From the NCBI RefSeq assembly GCF_016919065.1, contig NZ_JAFFQA010000002.1, positions 62,001 through 126,000 of the forward strand: 64,000 bases of DNA, given 5' to 3'. Shown here one piece after another: positions 33,798-43,329 of the stretch; the stretch's first letter is position 1; each line of letters starts with the position of its first letter. This DNA comes from Desulfobulbus rhabdoformis. Lineage in GTDB: Bacteria; Desulfobacterota; Desulfobulbia; Desulfobulbales; Desulfobulbaceae. A program made the translations under genes and the position numbers. The notes under the pieces are model-generated. The model was not told the origin of the DNA. It saw only the letters and a program-made list of their open reading frames with translations, and did no database searches.

Positions 33798-34564
33798 TTC
33801 AACCTGAGAATACGCCGAGCATTGTTCGTGGTATAGGAGGCGGTTTTCTCAGGTGGTTCATTGCGCAGGGTGGCCAGCTCCATAAGAATTTCAGGCAGGT
33901 ATTCGGGGCGATTGCACTCCTCATCTCTGTGCCTAGCCACAATTATATCCGGTGCATCGGTTTCCAGAACCAGCCATTCCTGGGGTAGGTCACGACAGTT
34001 TTCGCGAATTTTTGTTGCCCGGTCATAGGTGATCGTGCCGCCAACTCCAATGCCAAAACCAAGTTTAATATACTCCTTTGCCTGTTGGTAACTTCCTGAA
34101 AAGGCATGGACTATCCCGCCATGAGGGAACTTTGCGCGGCGCAGGGTCGCAAGCACCTGATCATGGGCCTTGCGTGCATGGAGCAGGACCGGCAACTGGG
34201 TTTTATAGGCGATGCTCAGTTGCGTCTCAAAAAGGTGCTGTTGTACCTGGCGATCAAGGCCGGGAACGAAATAATCCAGGCCGATCTCCCCTAAGGCGAC
34301 AATCTGACCGCTCTTTGCCAGGGCTTCCAACTCATCAAAATACAAAGGTTGATGAAGGTCCAGGTACATGGGGTGCAGGCCTGGTGCTGCATGAAGTCCT
34401 GGTTCATCTACGCAGAGTTTGAGCAGGCGTTGCCACCCTCCCTGATCCACTCCGGGGATAACAAAATCCAGAACACCAACAGCTCGAGCCCGTTGTAGCA
34501 CCTGGTTTACCTGGTCATAGAGTGGGGCAACATCGAGATGGCAATGGGTATCAAAAAGGTGCAT
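33794..34564 (-). CDS. TatD-family metal-dependent hydrolase/DNase
   Basis: A 256-residue TIM-barrel hydrolase. Metal ligands are seen in FDTHCHLD (His7, His9), the ALGEIGLDYF motif (Glu), LHARKAHDQV (His), VHAFSGSY (His) and LVLETDAPD (Asp). The family has 3'-5' exo- or endonuclease activity toward DNA and RNA and is housekeeping. Length and motifs are normal. The gene is single; the divergent helicase gene begins about 150 bp away. Confidence 0.9.
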   Translation of the reverse strand: MHLFDTHCHLDVAPLYDQVNQVLQRARAVGVLDFVIPGVDQGGWQRLLKLCVDEPGLHAAPGLHPMYLDLHQPLYFDELEALAKSGQIVALGEIGLDYFVPGLDRQVQQHLFETQLSIAYKTQLPVLLHARKAHDQVLATLRRAKFPHGGIVHAFSGSYQQAKEYIKLGFGIGVGGTITYDRATKIRENCRDLPQEWLVLETDAPDIIVARHRDEECNRPEYLPEILMELATLRNEPPEKTASYTTNNARRILRLK

Positions 34565-34715
34565 AAGACTCCAGGTGGATGGTGTCGGACTCCGTCGTCA
34601 GGTCTGTCAGGCGGGGTGGGAGCCAGCCTAAAAAACAAGTGTATAGAAAAAATCGATCGCTCCCAATATAATTTTTTGGCATGATCTACAGGATAAAGTA
34701 ATCAATTATCGCGCG

Positions 34716-37700
34716 TTGGACATTCTATATATGAACTTCCTGCGTCCTTTTGTACCAATCATATCCCCGGCTGATCTTAAAAAAAATACTTGTCTGTTTT
34801 CTATGTCCGATGCCGCCAGAAATTTTCTCCAACAGTGCCTTTTGCTTGATATTGAAGTCAACGAGAAGAATGAAATCTATTCTCTTGGCGCAGTGTATCA
34901 GGATCAGCGGTTTCTCTGGAAGGGCAAAGGGCGCATCGAGCAGGTTCTGATCCAAGAGTTTGAGACGTTCTCCCGCGACGCCTCGTTTGTTTTAGGCCAT
35001 AATATTCTGGTTCATGATCTGCCCCGACTTGAGCGAGCTGTACCTGGCTTGTCCCTGTTCGCAAGACCCGGTGTCGACACCCTCTTTCTTTCCCCCCTGG
35101 CCTTTCCCGCCAACCCTTACCACCGGTTAGTCAAAAATTATCAGCTGGTGAGAGATTCGATCAACAATCCGGTCCAGGATGCCCTCCTGGCTGGAGAGGT
35201 GTTTGGTGAGCAGTGGCAGGCGCTGATTCGTCTGCTTGCCGACAATGCTGATCTGGTCAGGCTTTATCACGGCATGTTGGCTTTGGATGGCAGGTTCCCA
35301 GGGCTTGTGCAGGCCTTGGCAGCCATGAATATTCCTCTGCTGACCGGGAGTGACTTGCTTGAAACCTTTGCCCGGTTTGCCCGCAGGTATGCCTGCTCCA
35401 AGGCGGTTGACCAGCTTGCGGCGCAGGTGCTTGAGCGCACTGTCAGTGGTGCTTCCCTTGCCTATGTTGTGGCATGGCTTTCGGTTGCCGACGGCAATTC
35501 GGTTCTCCCATCCTGGGTTCGCCACCAACATCCCCAGGTCTCGGAGCTCTTGCATCAGTTGCGGGAAAACAACTGTGGAGACGCTGCCTGTGGCTATTGT
35601 CACAGCCATCATGATCCTCTTCAGTTTCTTGAGCGGTATTACGGCTTCCCATCCTTTCGATCCGAGCCTGCCACCGTTGAAGGCAAGAGTCTGCAGGCCG
35701 AAATCGTGGGTGCGGCCGCTCAAGGGGGCTCCCTCTTTGCCACCCTGCCAACCGGCGGTGGTAAGTCGCTCTGTTATTTGCTTCCCGCCCTGATGCGTTA
35801 CCTGCGTCGCAATATGCTGACCATCGTTATTTCGCCGCTTCAGGCCTTGATGAAGGATCAGGTGGACAATTTTGCCCGTTTAACAGGGACGAAAATCGCG
35901 GCTGCGCTCTATGGTTTACTCACCATGCCGGAACGTGCCGAAGTTCTGGAAGGGATTCGCTTGGGGGATATAGGTATTGTTCTTGTTTCCCCGGAACAGC
36001 TGCGCAACGCATCCTTTCGAGCGACGATCAGCCAGCGTGAGGTTGGTGCCTGGGTTTTTGACGAGGCCCATTGCCTTTCCAAATGGGGCCATGATTTTAG
36101 GCCGGATTATCTCTACGCCATTCGTTTTATACAGGAGTTTTCCGAGCAGGAGCATGTACCGATTCCGCCTGTCCAGTGTTTCACCGCGACCGCCAAAAAA
36201 GATGTGCGCGCTGAGATCGTCGATATTATTCAGAGCCAGCTCGGTTTACGGATGCAGCTGTTTGCAGGGGGCCATGATCGGACCAATCTTCATTACGAGG
36301 TCTGGGCTGTGGAGCGGTACGAAAAATATCAGAGTGTTCTTGAGCTCCTGCGCGCCCGGTTTGAGGATGAGGGCAGTGTGGTCATCTACTGTGCCACCAG
36401 ACGTAACACTGAGCTACTAGCGGAATTTCTCCAGGAAAACGGATGGAATGCGGAAGCCTTTCACGCCGGACTGGAACCGTCGTTGAAAAAACGGATTCAA
36501 GATAATTTTGTGAGCAATGTCACTCCCATTATTTGTGCCACCAACGCCTTTGGCATGGGGATCGATAAGGAAGACGTCCGCCTGGTCATTCATCTCGATA
36601 TTCCAGGCTCCCTGGAAAATTACCTCCAGGAGGCTGGACGTGCAGGCCGCGACCGGCGGGAGGCGGAGTGTGTGCTCATTTTCAATGAACAGGACATTGA
36701 GGGACAGTTTCGGCTCAGTGCGGGCTCCATGCTCAATCAGCGGCAGATTGCCCAGTTCCTTCGGGGGATTCGTTATGCAGCTCGTGGTACGGGCTCGGTG
36801 GTGTTGACCGCAGGTGAGTTGCTGCGCCAGGATGTGGTGGAAATCGAGGCCGATATGTATGACGGTGACACACGGGTACGCACCGCTCTTGCCTGGTTGG
36901 AGCGGGCTGGCTACCTGCGGCGTAACGGAAATAAAACCCAGGTTTTTCAGGGAAAACCAACGCACAGGAATCTCGAGGAGGCCAAGGAGGCGCTTGCCAA
37001 GCTTGATTTGTCGGCACGGCGTCAGGATCAGTGGCTGGCCATACTCGAAGCCCTGATGGAACGAGGTCGTCCCAACCAATCCTTCAGTGCCGACGAATTG
37101 GCCGGGCTTCAGGCTTTTGCTCCGATGGATGAAGAGGGAGATACGGTCTCTGCAACCCAGCGGGTTATCCGTACCCTTCATGATATGGCAACGGTTGGTA
37201 TGCTGGAGCAAAAAATGCTGCTCAGCGCCTATGTTCGCTATAAGGTGGCCAAAAGTTCCAAGCAGCAGCTGCAGCAGGTCGTGGAGATGGAACAGGCGTT
37301 CCTGGCAAAACTTGGCGAGCTCGCACCCGATATAGAGGCGCAGGACCATGTGCAGCTTGATCTGCGTGCCGTGAACCAGCTCATGATTGATGAGGGCTTT
37401 AGCGACAGCTCGCCCCAGATATTGAAACTGTTTCTCTACGGACTGAGTCGGGATGGCAAAGGATTGGCCGGAGCCAGGGGCAGTCTTTCCTTTCGGGCCA
37501 GTGGCAACAATCGGTTTACCATATTTCTGCACCGCGACTGGTCCATCCTGATCAAGACCGTTAAGCTGCGTCAGCTTGTAGCGCTGCGAACCCTGCAAAC
37601 CATCATTGATGCTATACCAGCTGAAATAAATTCCGGGGCCAACTTGTTGGTCGAATTTAGTCTGGAGCAGATCATCAGTGCTCTGCGTGGGGATCTTTTG

Positions 37701-39971
37701 CTTGCGGACAAACTCAAAGACCCTCTGGCTGCAGCGGAACGGGCGCTGATGTTTTTGCATGAACAGTCGGTGATCAATCTGCAGCAGGGGCTGGCCGTGT
37801 TTCGCCAGGCGATGACCATTGAACTTGATGAGAGCGCAAAGGGCCGGCGCTATTCCAAACAGGATTTTTTACCTCTGAAAACCCACTATGACGAGCGTAC
37901 CTTTCAGATCCATGTGATGAACGAGTACGCACACCTGGCTCTCGATAAACTCAGCAGCGCCTGGCAGTACGTGGCCTCTTATTTTGAGGATGACAAAGAT
38001 CAGTTTTTGAAACGGTTTTTTGCCGGTAAGGAAAAATTTTTTGAGCGGGCGACGAGCAAACAGTCCTACCAGAGAATTGTCGAAGACTTAGCCAATGCAG
38101 CTCAGGAAAAGATCGTCACAGCCGACCCGGAGAAAAATCTTTTGGTGCTGGCAGGTCCCGGCTCCGGGAAAACCCGAGTGGTGGCGCACCGGGTTGCCTA
38201 CCTCTTGCGGGTGGTTCGGGTCGCACCGCGGGCGATCCTGGTGCTCTGCTTTAATCGCAGCGCCATTCAAAGTCTGCGGCAACGTCTTTTTGATCTCGTC
38301 GGTGAAGATATGGCCGGTGTCACTCTGTTGACCTTCCACGGCCTGGCCTTACGCCTGACCGGCCAGTCACTGGTGACCAAAAAACAGCAGGGAAAGAGTG
38401 AGGAAGTCGACTTTTCCACACTGATACTGGATGCTATCGCCTTGCTCAAAGGGGAGAAAACTGTCCTGGGGTTGGAGGAGGTACCGGCAGATTTTGCTTT
38501 GATTGGCCGGTTCAGTCATATTCTGGTGGATGAATACCAGGATATTGATGCCGACCAGTATGAACTGGTTTCGCTGGTTGCAGGAAAAGGGTGCAAAGAA
38601 AGAGAAGAAAAAATGGCCATTCTGGCGGTTGGAGATGATGACCAGAACATCTATCGCTTTCGCGGAGCAAGCGTTGCTTTTATTCGCAGGTTTCAAGAGG
38701 ATTATGATGCAGAACTCCATTACCTTATGGAGAATTATCGTTCAACCGACCATATCATCCAAGCCTCCAATCAGTTGATTGGACACAACCAGGACAGGAT
38801 GAAAAACGGCCATCCGATTCGGCTGAATTCGGCCCGGGCGTCTCTGCCCCCCGGTGGCAACTGGCAACGGCTCGATTCGCTGGCGCAGGGCAGGGTGCAG
38901 ATTCTTGAAGTGGAGGATACTCTTAAGCAGTCTTTGGCGCTTTTACAGGAGCTTGAACGGTTGCAGGGCTGCGGTTCAATTGATTTGGGACGCTGTGCCG
39001 TGCTGGCTCGGGAATGGAAGGACCTGGAGCAGGTTCGATGTCTCTGTGAGCAAAACGGCATACCGGTGCGATTGTGTTGGGGGCGTCAGCAGGGATTTCC
39101 ACGTCTGACTAGAATACGCGAAAATGCGGATCTGCTGGCCTGGCTGCGCCCGCAGCGAGCGCAGGCGTTGACTGTCACGTCGGTTGAGGCCTGGGTGCAC
39201 GAACAATTTCCCCGGTCAACGATCTGGAGTAAAAATCTCTGCCAGGTTCTGCAACGTTTTCAAGAGGAGACTGGCACTGCTGCCCAGCCTGTATCGGCGA
39301 TTGAAGACTATCTCTATGAGATACTTGCAGAACAGGGGCGGGGGAAAAGTCTAGGGGAGGGGCTCTTGCTCGCCACGGCCCATGCGGTGAAAGGGCTTGA
39401 GTTTGATCATGTCTTTATTCTGGGGGAGAACTGGCGCGAGGCCACGGCACATGAGCTGGAAGAGGAGAGACGGCTGTATTACGTATCCATGTCACGGGCC
39501 CGGGAGAGCTTGCACCTCTTTTCTCTGGCCCATCGGGTCCATCCCCATGTGGCACTGCTTGCGGGGGACTGGATCAAGCGCAGAACGGTCTTGCCTGGAG
39601 AAGAGAGGTCGCAGCAGGTGCGTTTCTACCATCTGCTGGGGCTTGAAGACGTATTCCTCGATTATGCAGGGCTCAAACCTGAAGGACATCAATCTCGTCA
39701 GGCCCTCGAACAGCTGGTTGCCGGGGATCGGGTCGAACTCAGGCTAGCTCAAGGAGCGGTGGAAATATACGACAAGCACCAGGTTGTCTGCGGGCGATTG
39801 TCAAAAAAAGCCCAGGCCGAGTGGGAACCAAACATGAGCCGTATCCGTGAAGTTCGGGTTGTGGTCTTGGTGCGGCGCTATCGAGAGGATCTCTTGGATA
39901 AGGCGTTTGCAGCTTCCTGCAAAGGGGAAGCATGGCTTGTGCCGATCATTGAAATAATCCTGAATCCGTGA
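34716..39971 (+). CDS. giant fusion: DEDD-type exonuclease, RecQ helicase and UvrD/Rep helicase
   Basis: A 1751-residue protein. The start is uncertain: TTG 34716, ATG 34731 or ATG 34803 (MSDAARNFLQQ), none with a strong ribosome site. Residues 45-160 resemble a DEDD 3'-5' exonuclease (LLDIEVNEKNE, LGHNILVHDLPRLE, NNPVQDALLAGEVF). Near residue 285 a Cys/His cluster (CGDAACGYCHSHH) may bind zinc. Residues 330-660 are a RecQ core (LPTGGGKSLCYLLP, FDEAHCLSKWGHDFRPDY, CFTATAKKDVR, QEAGRAGRDR). Residues 1130-1650 are a UvrD/Rep-type superfamily 1 helicase (LAGPGSGKTRVV, LVDEYQDID, GDDDQNIYRFRGAS, HAVKGLEFDHVFILGE, LYYVSMSRARESLHLF). It probably processes recombination or stalled-fork DNA; a defence role is possible. 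Confidence 0.85.
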   Translation: MDILYMNFLRPFVPIISPADLKKNTCLFSMSDAARNFLQQCLLLDIEVNEKNEIYSLGAVYQDQRFLWKGKGRIEQVLIQEFETFSRDASFVLGHNILVHDLPRLERAVPGLSLFARPGVDTLFLSPLAFPANPYHRLVKNYQLVRDSINNPVQDALLAGEVFGEQWQALIRLLADNADLVRLYHGMLALDGRFPGLVQALAAMNIPLLTGSDLLETFARFARRYACSKAVDQLAAQVLERTVSGASLAYVVAWLSVADGNSVLPSWVRHQHPQVSELLHQLRENNCGDAACGYCHSHHDPLQFLERYYGFPSFRSEPATVEGKSLQAEIVGAAAQGGSLFATLPTGGGKSLCYLLPALMRYLRRNMLTIVISPLQALMKDQVDNFARLTGTKIAAALYGLLTMPERAEVLEGIRLGDIGIVLVSPEQLRNASFRATISQREVGAWVFDEAHCLSKWGHDFRPDYLYAIRFIQEFSEQEHVPIPPVQCFTATAKKDVRAEIVDIIQSQLGLRMQLFAGGHDRTNLHYEVWAVERYEKYQSVLELLRARFEDEGSVVIYCATRRNTELLAEFLQENGWNAEAFHAGLEPSLKKRIQDNFVSNVTPIICATNAFGMGIDKEDVRLVIHLDIPGSLENYLQEAGRAGRDRREAECVLIFNEQDIEGQFRLSAGSMLNQRQIAQFLRGIRYAARGTGSVVLTAGELLRQDVVEIEADMYDGDTRVRTALAWLERAGYLRRNGNKTQVFQGKPTHRNLEEAKEALAKLDLSARRQDQWLAILEALMERGRPNQSFSADELAGLQAFAPMDEEGDTVSATQRVIRTLHDMATVGMLEQKMLLSAYVRYKVAKSSKQQLQQVVEMEQAFLAKLGELAPDIEAQDHVQLDLRAVNQLMIDEGFSDSSPQILKLFLYGLSRDGKGLAGARGSLSFRASGNNRFTIFLHRDWSILIKTVKLRQLVALRTLQTIIDAIPAEINSGANLLVEFSLEQIISALRGDLLLADKLKDPLAAAERALMFLHEQSVINLQQGLAVFRQAMTIELDESAKGRRYSKQDFLPLKTHYDERTFQIHVMNEYAHLALDKLSSAWQYVASYFEDDKDQFLKRFFAGKEKFFERATSKQSYQRIVEDLANAAQEKIVTADPEKNLLVLAGPGSGKTRVVAHRVAYLLRVVRVAPRAILVLCFNRSAIQSLRQRLFDLVGEDMAGVTLLTFHGLALRLTGQSLVTKKQQGKSEEVDFSTLILDAIALLKGEKTVLGLEEVPADFALIGRFSHILVDEYQDIDADQYELVSLVAGKGCKEREEKMAILAVGDDDQNIYRFRGASVAFIRRFQEDYDAELHYLMENYRSTDHIIQASNQLIGHNQDRMKNGHPIRLNSARASLPPGGNWQRLDSLAQGRVQILEVEDTLKQSLALLQELERLQGCGSIDLGRCAVLAREWKDLEQVRCLCEQNGIPVRLCWGRQQGFPRLTRIRENADLLAWLRPQRAQALTVTSVEAWVHEQFPRSTIWSKNLCQVLQRFQEETGTAAQPVSAIEDYLYEILAEQGRGKSLGEGLLLATAHAVKGLEFDHVFILGENWREATAHELEEERRLYYVSMSRARESLHLFSLAHRVHPHVALLAGDWIKRRTVLPGEERSQQVRFYHLLGLEDVFLDYAGLKPEGHQSRQALEQLVAGDRVELRLAQGAVEIYDKHQVVCGRLSKKAQAEWEPNMSRIREVRVVVLVRRYREDLLDKAFAASCKGEAWLVPIIEIILNP

Positions 39972-40001
39972 GCATTTGTCGGGGCGTCCGTTTCGCGGAG
40001 T

Positions 40002-40040
40002 GTGACATATAAATGAAAGTATATTATATCGATATGTCAC
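40002..40040. promoter_or_regulatory. perfect 8-bp inverted repeat upstream of the SNF2 gene
   Basis: GTGACATA (40002-40009) and TATGTCAC (40033-40040) form a perfect inverted repeat with 23 bp between, in the 150-bp gap between the two helicase genes. The AT-rich spacer could hold a -10 element. An operator or a transcript hairpin are both possible; nothing else in the gap is recognisable. Confidence 0.35.
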
Positions 40041-40122
40041 AGACCTCGTTGATTTTTCCTGGAAAAAATTGGAGAAAGTGGGCGCAAACTCGGCAAAGTG
40101 CCCGCATATAAGGAGTTATTCC

Positions 40123-43100
40123 ATGCACTGTTCGATTACCCCTCAGAATGACGATCCCTTTTATTTTGATCAAGAGGGACTTGTAGCCGTGGCCGGTTCC
40201 GCAGTTGTCTCTGAAGGGCTGCGCTACTTTAAGGAACATCGAGTGATTTCGGTTGATCAAGACCGGGATAGACTCTGGGCGGAAGTTGAAGAGGACGATC
40301 AGGATCTTCCCTGTGGTGTGGATGTGATGGCGGAAGAAGAGACTCTGCAATTGAGTTGCACCTGCCATGCAGAACAAGCCGTCTGTTGTCATATGGTTGC
40401 GGCACTGTATGCCTATGCCGAGCAAAAGGAGGCGGTGGGGCAGCTGTTTTCTGCCGCTGATGCCGCCATTCGAGATCGAATCAAACGTGGACGCAGTGAG
40501 GTCGTTGTCAAGCATCTGAGTGGGAAACACTGGTTCGGTCAGTGGCAGGCGGAAACACTCAGTTCAGCGACACATTTTCCGCAGCAATACCAGGTAACCA
40601 TCCGCAGTCTCACCCAACGGGCCAATATCTGTACCTGTCCTGATTTTACCCTGAACCAGCTTGGTACCTGCAAGCATATTGAAGCTGTCCTCCACAAAAT
40701 CAGCAAACGTCGGGATTACAACACAATAAAGGTGCTCCCAGCCCCGTCTTCCTACATTTATCTTTCCTGGGAGGGAGAAGATGCTCCCCAGATTCGTTTG
40801 CACCGATCTCCTTCCCTGCCACCGGATTTGGAGAAGTTGCTAACTGGCTCTTTTGATGGAGCTGGCTGCTTTCGCGGCCGCTTTCCAGATGATTTTTTTC
40901 GTCTGCTCGAGCAGGTGGAAAACCGGGAAGATCTCCATATTGGTGAGGATTGCCTTGCCCATGCCCGTACGCTTTCAGCACAGGCTACTCAGCAGCTGCG
41001 GGCTGAAAAGATTCGTGCGCAGATTTTGGCGACCAATGGCCATCTTGCTGGTGTCAAGGCCCGGCTCTACCCGTACCAGATAGAGGGTGTGGCTTTTCTG
41101 GCAGGATCCGGTCGAGCCCTTTTGGCTGATGACATGGGGCTAGGCAAGACCCTCCAGGCGATAGCCGCCGGTCAGTGGCTCTGTACCAATGAAGGGGTCG
41201 GGAGAATTTTAATCATCTGTCCAGCCTCGTTGAAACATCAATGGGCGCGTGAGATCGAGCGGTTTACGAATCTTCAAGCCCAGGTCGTTCAGGGGCCGGC
41301 ACAAGATCGGGGCGCGCAGTATCGCAGGGAGGCTACTTTCTTTATTGTTAATTACGAGTTGATCTTGCGCGACCTTTCGGTGATCAATGAGCTACTTTGT
41401 CCTGACCTGGTGATTATGGATGAGGCCCAGAGAATCAAGAACTGGAGGACCAAGATCGCTACAGCAGTCAAGCTGATTCCCTGCCGTTTTGCCTTCGTCC
41501 TTTCCGGGACACCGTTGGAAAACAGGCTGGAAGATCTGTATAGCCTGATGCAGGTGGTTGACCCCAAGGTGTTGGGACCTCTTTGGCGGTACATGGTCGA
41601 TTTTCATGTAACCGATGACCGGGGAAAGGTTCTGGGATACCGCAATCTTTCCGTTTTACGCAAACGACTGGCACCGGTGATGCTGCGTCGCGATCGTCGG
41701 CTGGTGCGCGATCAGTTACCAGACAAGATCGTCCAGCGGCTGGATGTCGGTATGACCCCAAAGCAGTGGGAATTGCATGACTCTGCAATGAGTGCTGCCG
41801 GGCAACTGGCGAAGATTGCTCGAACTCGACCGCTCACGCCCAATGAGCAGAATCGTCTGCTGGCGTCCCTGCAACAGGCCCGCATGGCCTGTAACAGTGC
41901 TGGATTGATTGATAAGGAAACCACCGAATCTCCAAAACTCGATGAGTTGGAGGATATTTTGGGGGAGCTTTGTCTGCAGTCCGGGCTGAAGGCTGTCGTT
42001 TTTTCCCAATGGGAGCGGATGACCCAGCTGGTAGAAATGCGGCTTACACGGATGGGGCTGGGCTGCGTTCGGCTTCATGGCGGGGTCCCGACCGCGAAAC
42101 GGGGGGAGCTCATGGACCGATTTCGTGAAGACGATGCGGTTCAAGTGTTCATCTCCACAGATGCCGGTGGTGTGGGATTGAATCTGCAAAGCGGTGCGGT
42201 CTTAATTAATCTGGATGTACCCTGGAATCCTGCAGTCCTGGAACAGCGTAATGCTCGTATTCATCGTCTTGGCCAGAAAAAAACAGTCCAGATTATCACC
42301 ATGGTCGCCACCGATGCCTACGAGCAGAAGGTTTTTGCCTTGGTGCGTACCAAGCAGAACCTGTTTGATAATGTGGTGAGTGAAGATGCCACAGAAGATG
42401 TGGTCGGGATTTCCAAAAAACTGCTTGAAACCCTGGTCGAGGACCTGGCTGACCCCAGGGAGCCTGGTTTACCTGTGACGAAAGAAGAGAGTGGCGAAAC
42501 GGAGGAGGCTGCAATGACTGCAGAGACTCGAGCCTCGGCACCCTCCTCGGAGGATCACACAGCGAAGGCAATCCGCCTTTGTATAGAAGAGCTACAGCGG
42601 GCTTTCGGCTCAAGAATTGAACGGATTTTTGGATCGGGCGGGGGCCTGGTGACCGTACTTGATCGGGTTGATGCGGAGGCTGATACAGTGGCCGAGCAAC
42701 TCTCGACCGAGGTACCGGTGGCCCTTATCGACCGGCTTGCATTGAAGGGCTTGCAACGGCTAGGGACAGGTTCACCTTTAGCTGAGGAGGAAACCTATTT
42801 TAATGCTGGAGACAGAGCTGAGCAGTCCGGTGTGTCGAGACTGCAACGTCTCTCCGAAGAAAAACTTGCCGCCACCCAATTGCTCTTTGAACAGGGAATG
42901 TCTGAGAGTGCTTTGGAGATGGTCTTTGCTGCCCTGCTCGCCTGGGCAGCAGACAAGGCAGGGATGGAGGCACCGATTGAACGTTCTGAACTCGGTGTCT
43001 GGGTCTATGGCGAGGCCTTGCCCCAGGGATTACTCAATCAGGAACAGGTTGGCCTGCTGATGCGGGCCCTTGGGTTTGTCCAGGGGGGCGTCGCCCCTGA

Positions 43101-43152
43101 AAATCTGGTACGGGCATTGATCGATGATGCCAGCGCTTTTATCGCCTCCTGA
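40123..43152 (+). CDS. SWIM zinc-finger SNF2-family helicase/ATPase
   Basis: A 1009-residue protein started at ATG 40123, with AAGGAG 7 nt upstream; a longer frame from 40069 lacks this. Two SWIM-like CxC...CxH elements occur, near residue 77 (LSCTCHAEQAVCCH) and near 170 (CTCPDFTLNQLGTCKH). The SNF2 ATPase follows: ADDMGLGKTLQAI near 334, MDEAQRIKNW near 432, LSGTPLENRLEDLYSL, and the second RecA lobe with STDAGGVGLNLQ and EQRNARIHRLGQ near 707. A C-terminal part of about 200 residues has no domain I recognise. Members remodel protein-DNA contacts. It lies 150 bp after the RecQ fusion, likely functionally linked. Confidence 0.9.
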   Translation: MHCSITPQNDDPFYFDQEGLVAVAGSAVVSEGLRYFKEHRVISVDQDRDRLWAEVEEDDQDLPCGVDVMAEEETLQLSCTCHAEQAVCCHMVAALYAYAEQKEAVGQLFSAADAAIRDRIKRGRSEVVVKHLSGKHWFGQWQAETLSSATHFPQQYQVTIRSLTQRANICTCPDFTLNQLGTCKHIEAVLHKISKRRDYNTIKVLPAPSSYIYLSWEGEDAPQIRLHRSPSLPPDLEKLLTGSFDGAGCFRGRFPDDFFRLLEQVENREDLHIGEDCLAHARTLSAQATQQLRAEKIRAQILATNGHLAGVKARLYPYQIEGVAFLAGSGRALLADDMGLGKTLQAIAAGQWLCTNEGVGRILIICPASLKHQWAREIERFTNLQAQVVQGPAQDRGAQYRREATFFIVNYELILRDLSVINELLCPDLVIMDEAQRIKNWRTKIATAVKLIPCRFAFVLSGTPLENRLEDLYSLMQVVDPKVLGPLWRYMVDFHVTDDRGKVLGYRNLSVLRKRLAPVMLRRDRRLVRDQLPDKIVQRLDVGMTPKQWELHDSAMSAAGQLAKIARTRPLTPNEQNRLLASLQQARMACNSAGLIDKETTESPKLDELEDILGELCLQSGLKAVVFSQWERMTQLVEMRLTRMGLGCVRLHGGVPTAKRGELMDRFREDDAVQVFISTDAGGVGLNLQSGAVLINLDVPWNPAVLEQRNARIHRLGQKKTVQIITMVATDAYEQKVFALVRTKQNLFDNVVSEDATEDVVGISKKLLETLVEDLADPREPGLPVTKEESGETEEAAMTAETRASAPSSEDHTAKAIRLCIEELQRAFGSRIERIFGSGGGLVTVLDRVDAEADTVAEQLSTEVPVALIDRLALKGLQRLGTGSPLAEEETYFNAGDRAEQSGVSRLQRLSEEKLAATQLLFEQGMSESALEMVFAALLAWAADKAGMEAPIERSELGVWVYGEALPQGLLNQEQVGLLMRALGFVQGGVAPENLVRALIDDASAFIAS

Positions 43153-43224
43153 ATCCTGCCGTCCTCGTAAAAAGCTTCTTGTATGTTTGCCTGTGGATAT
43201 TTATCGATTGTGGGGTGAGTACAT

Positions 43225-43264
43225 AAAAGCCCGTCTGAACCAGCGAAGGTACAGACGGGCTTTT
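43225..43264. terminator. bidirectional intrinsic terminator
   Basis: A perfect 13-bp stem (AAAAGCCCGTCTG, 43225-43237, with its complement at 43252-43264) and a 14-nt loop, with A-run and T-run on the two outer sides. It can end both the SNF2 gene (+) and the symporter gene (-) that converge here. Confidence 0.88.
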
Positions 43265-43329
43265 GATTTATTGGGTATTAACAGCTTGAGATTCCGCCAG
43301 TGGCCTATGTATTCAAGACAGCCTCAAGT

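Noticed and set aside
36417..37760. 447-codon minus-strand frame inside the RecQ fusion gene
   Set aside because: Antisense shadow of a GC-rich coding region; no signal or domain.
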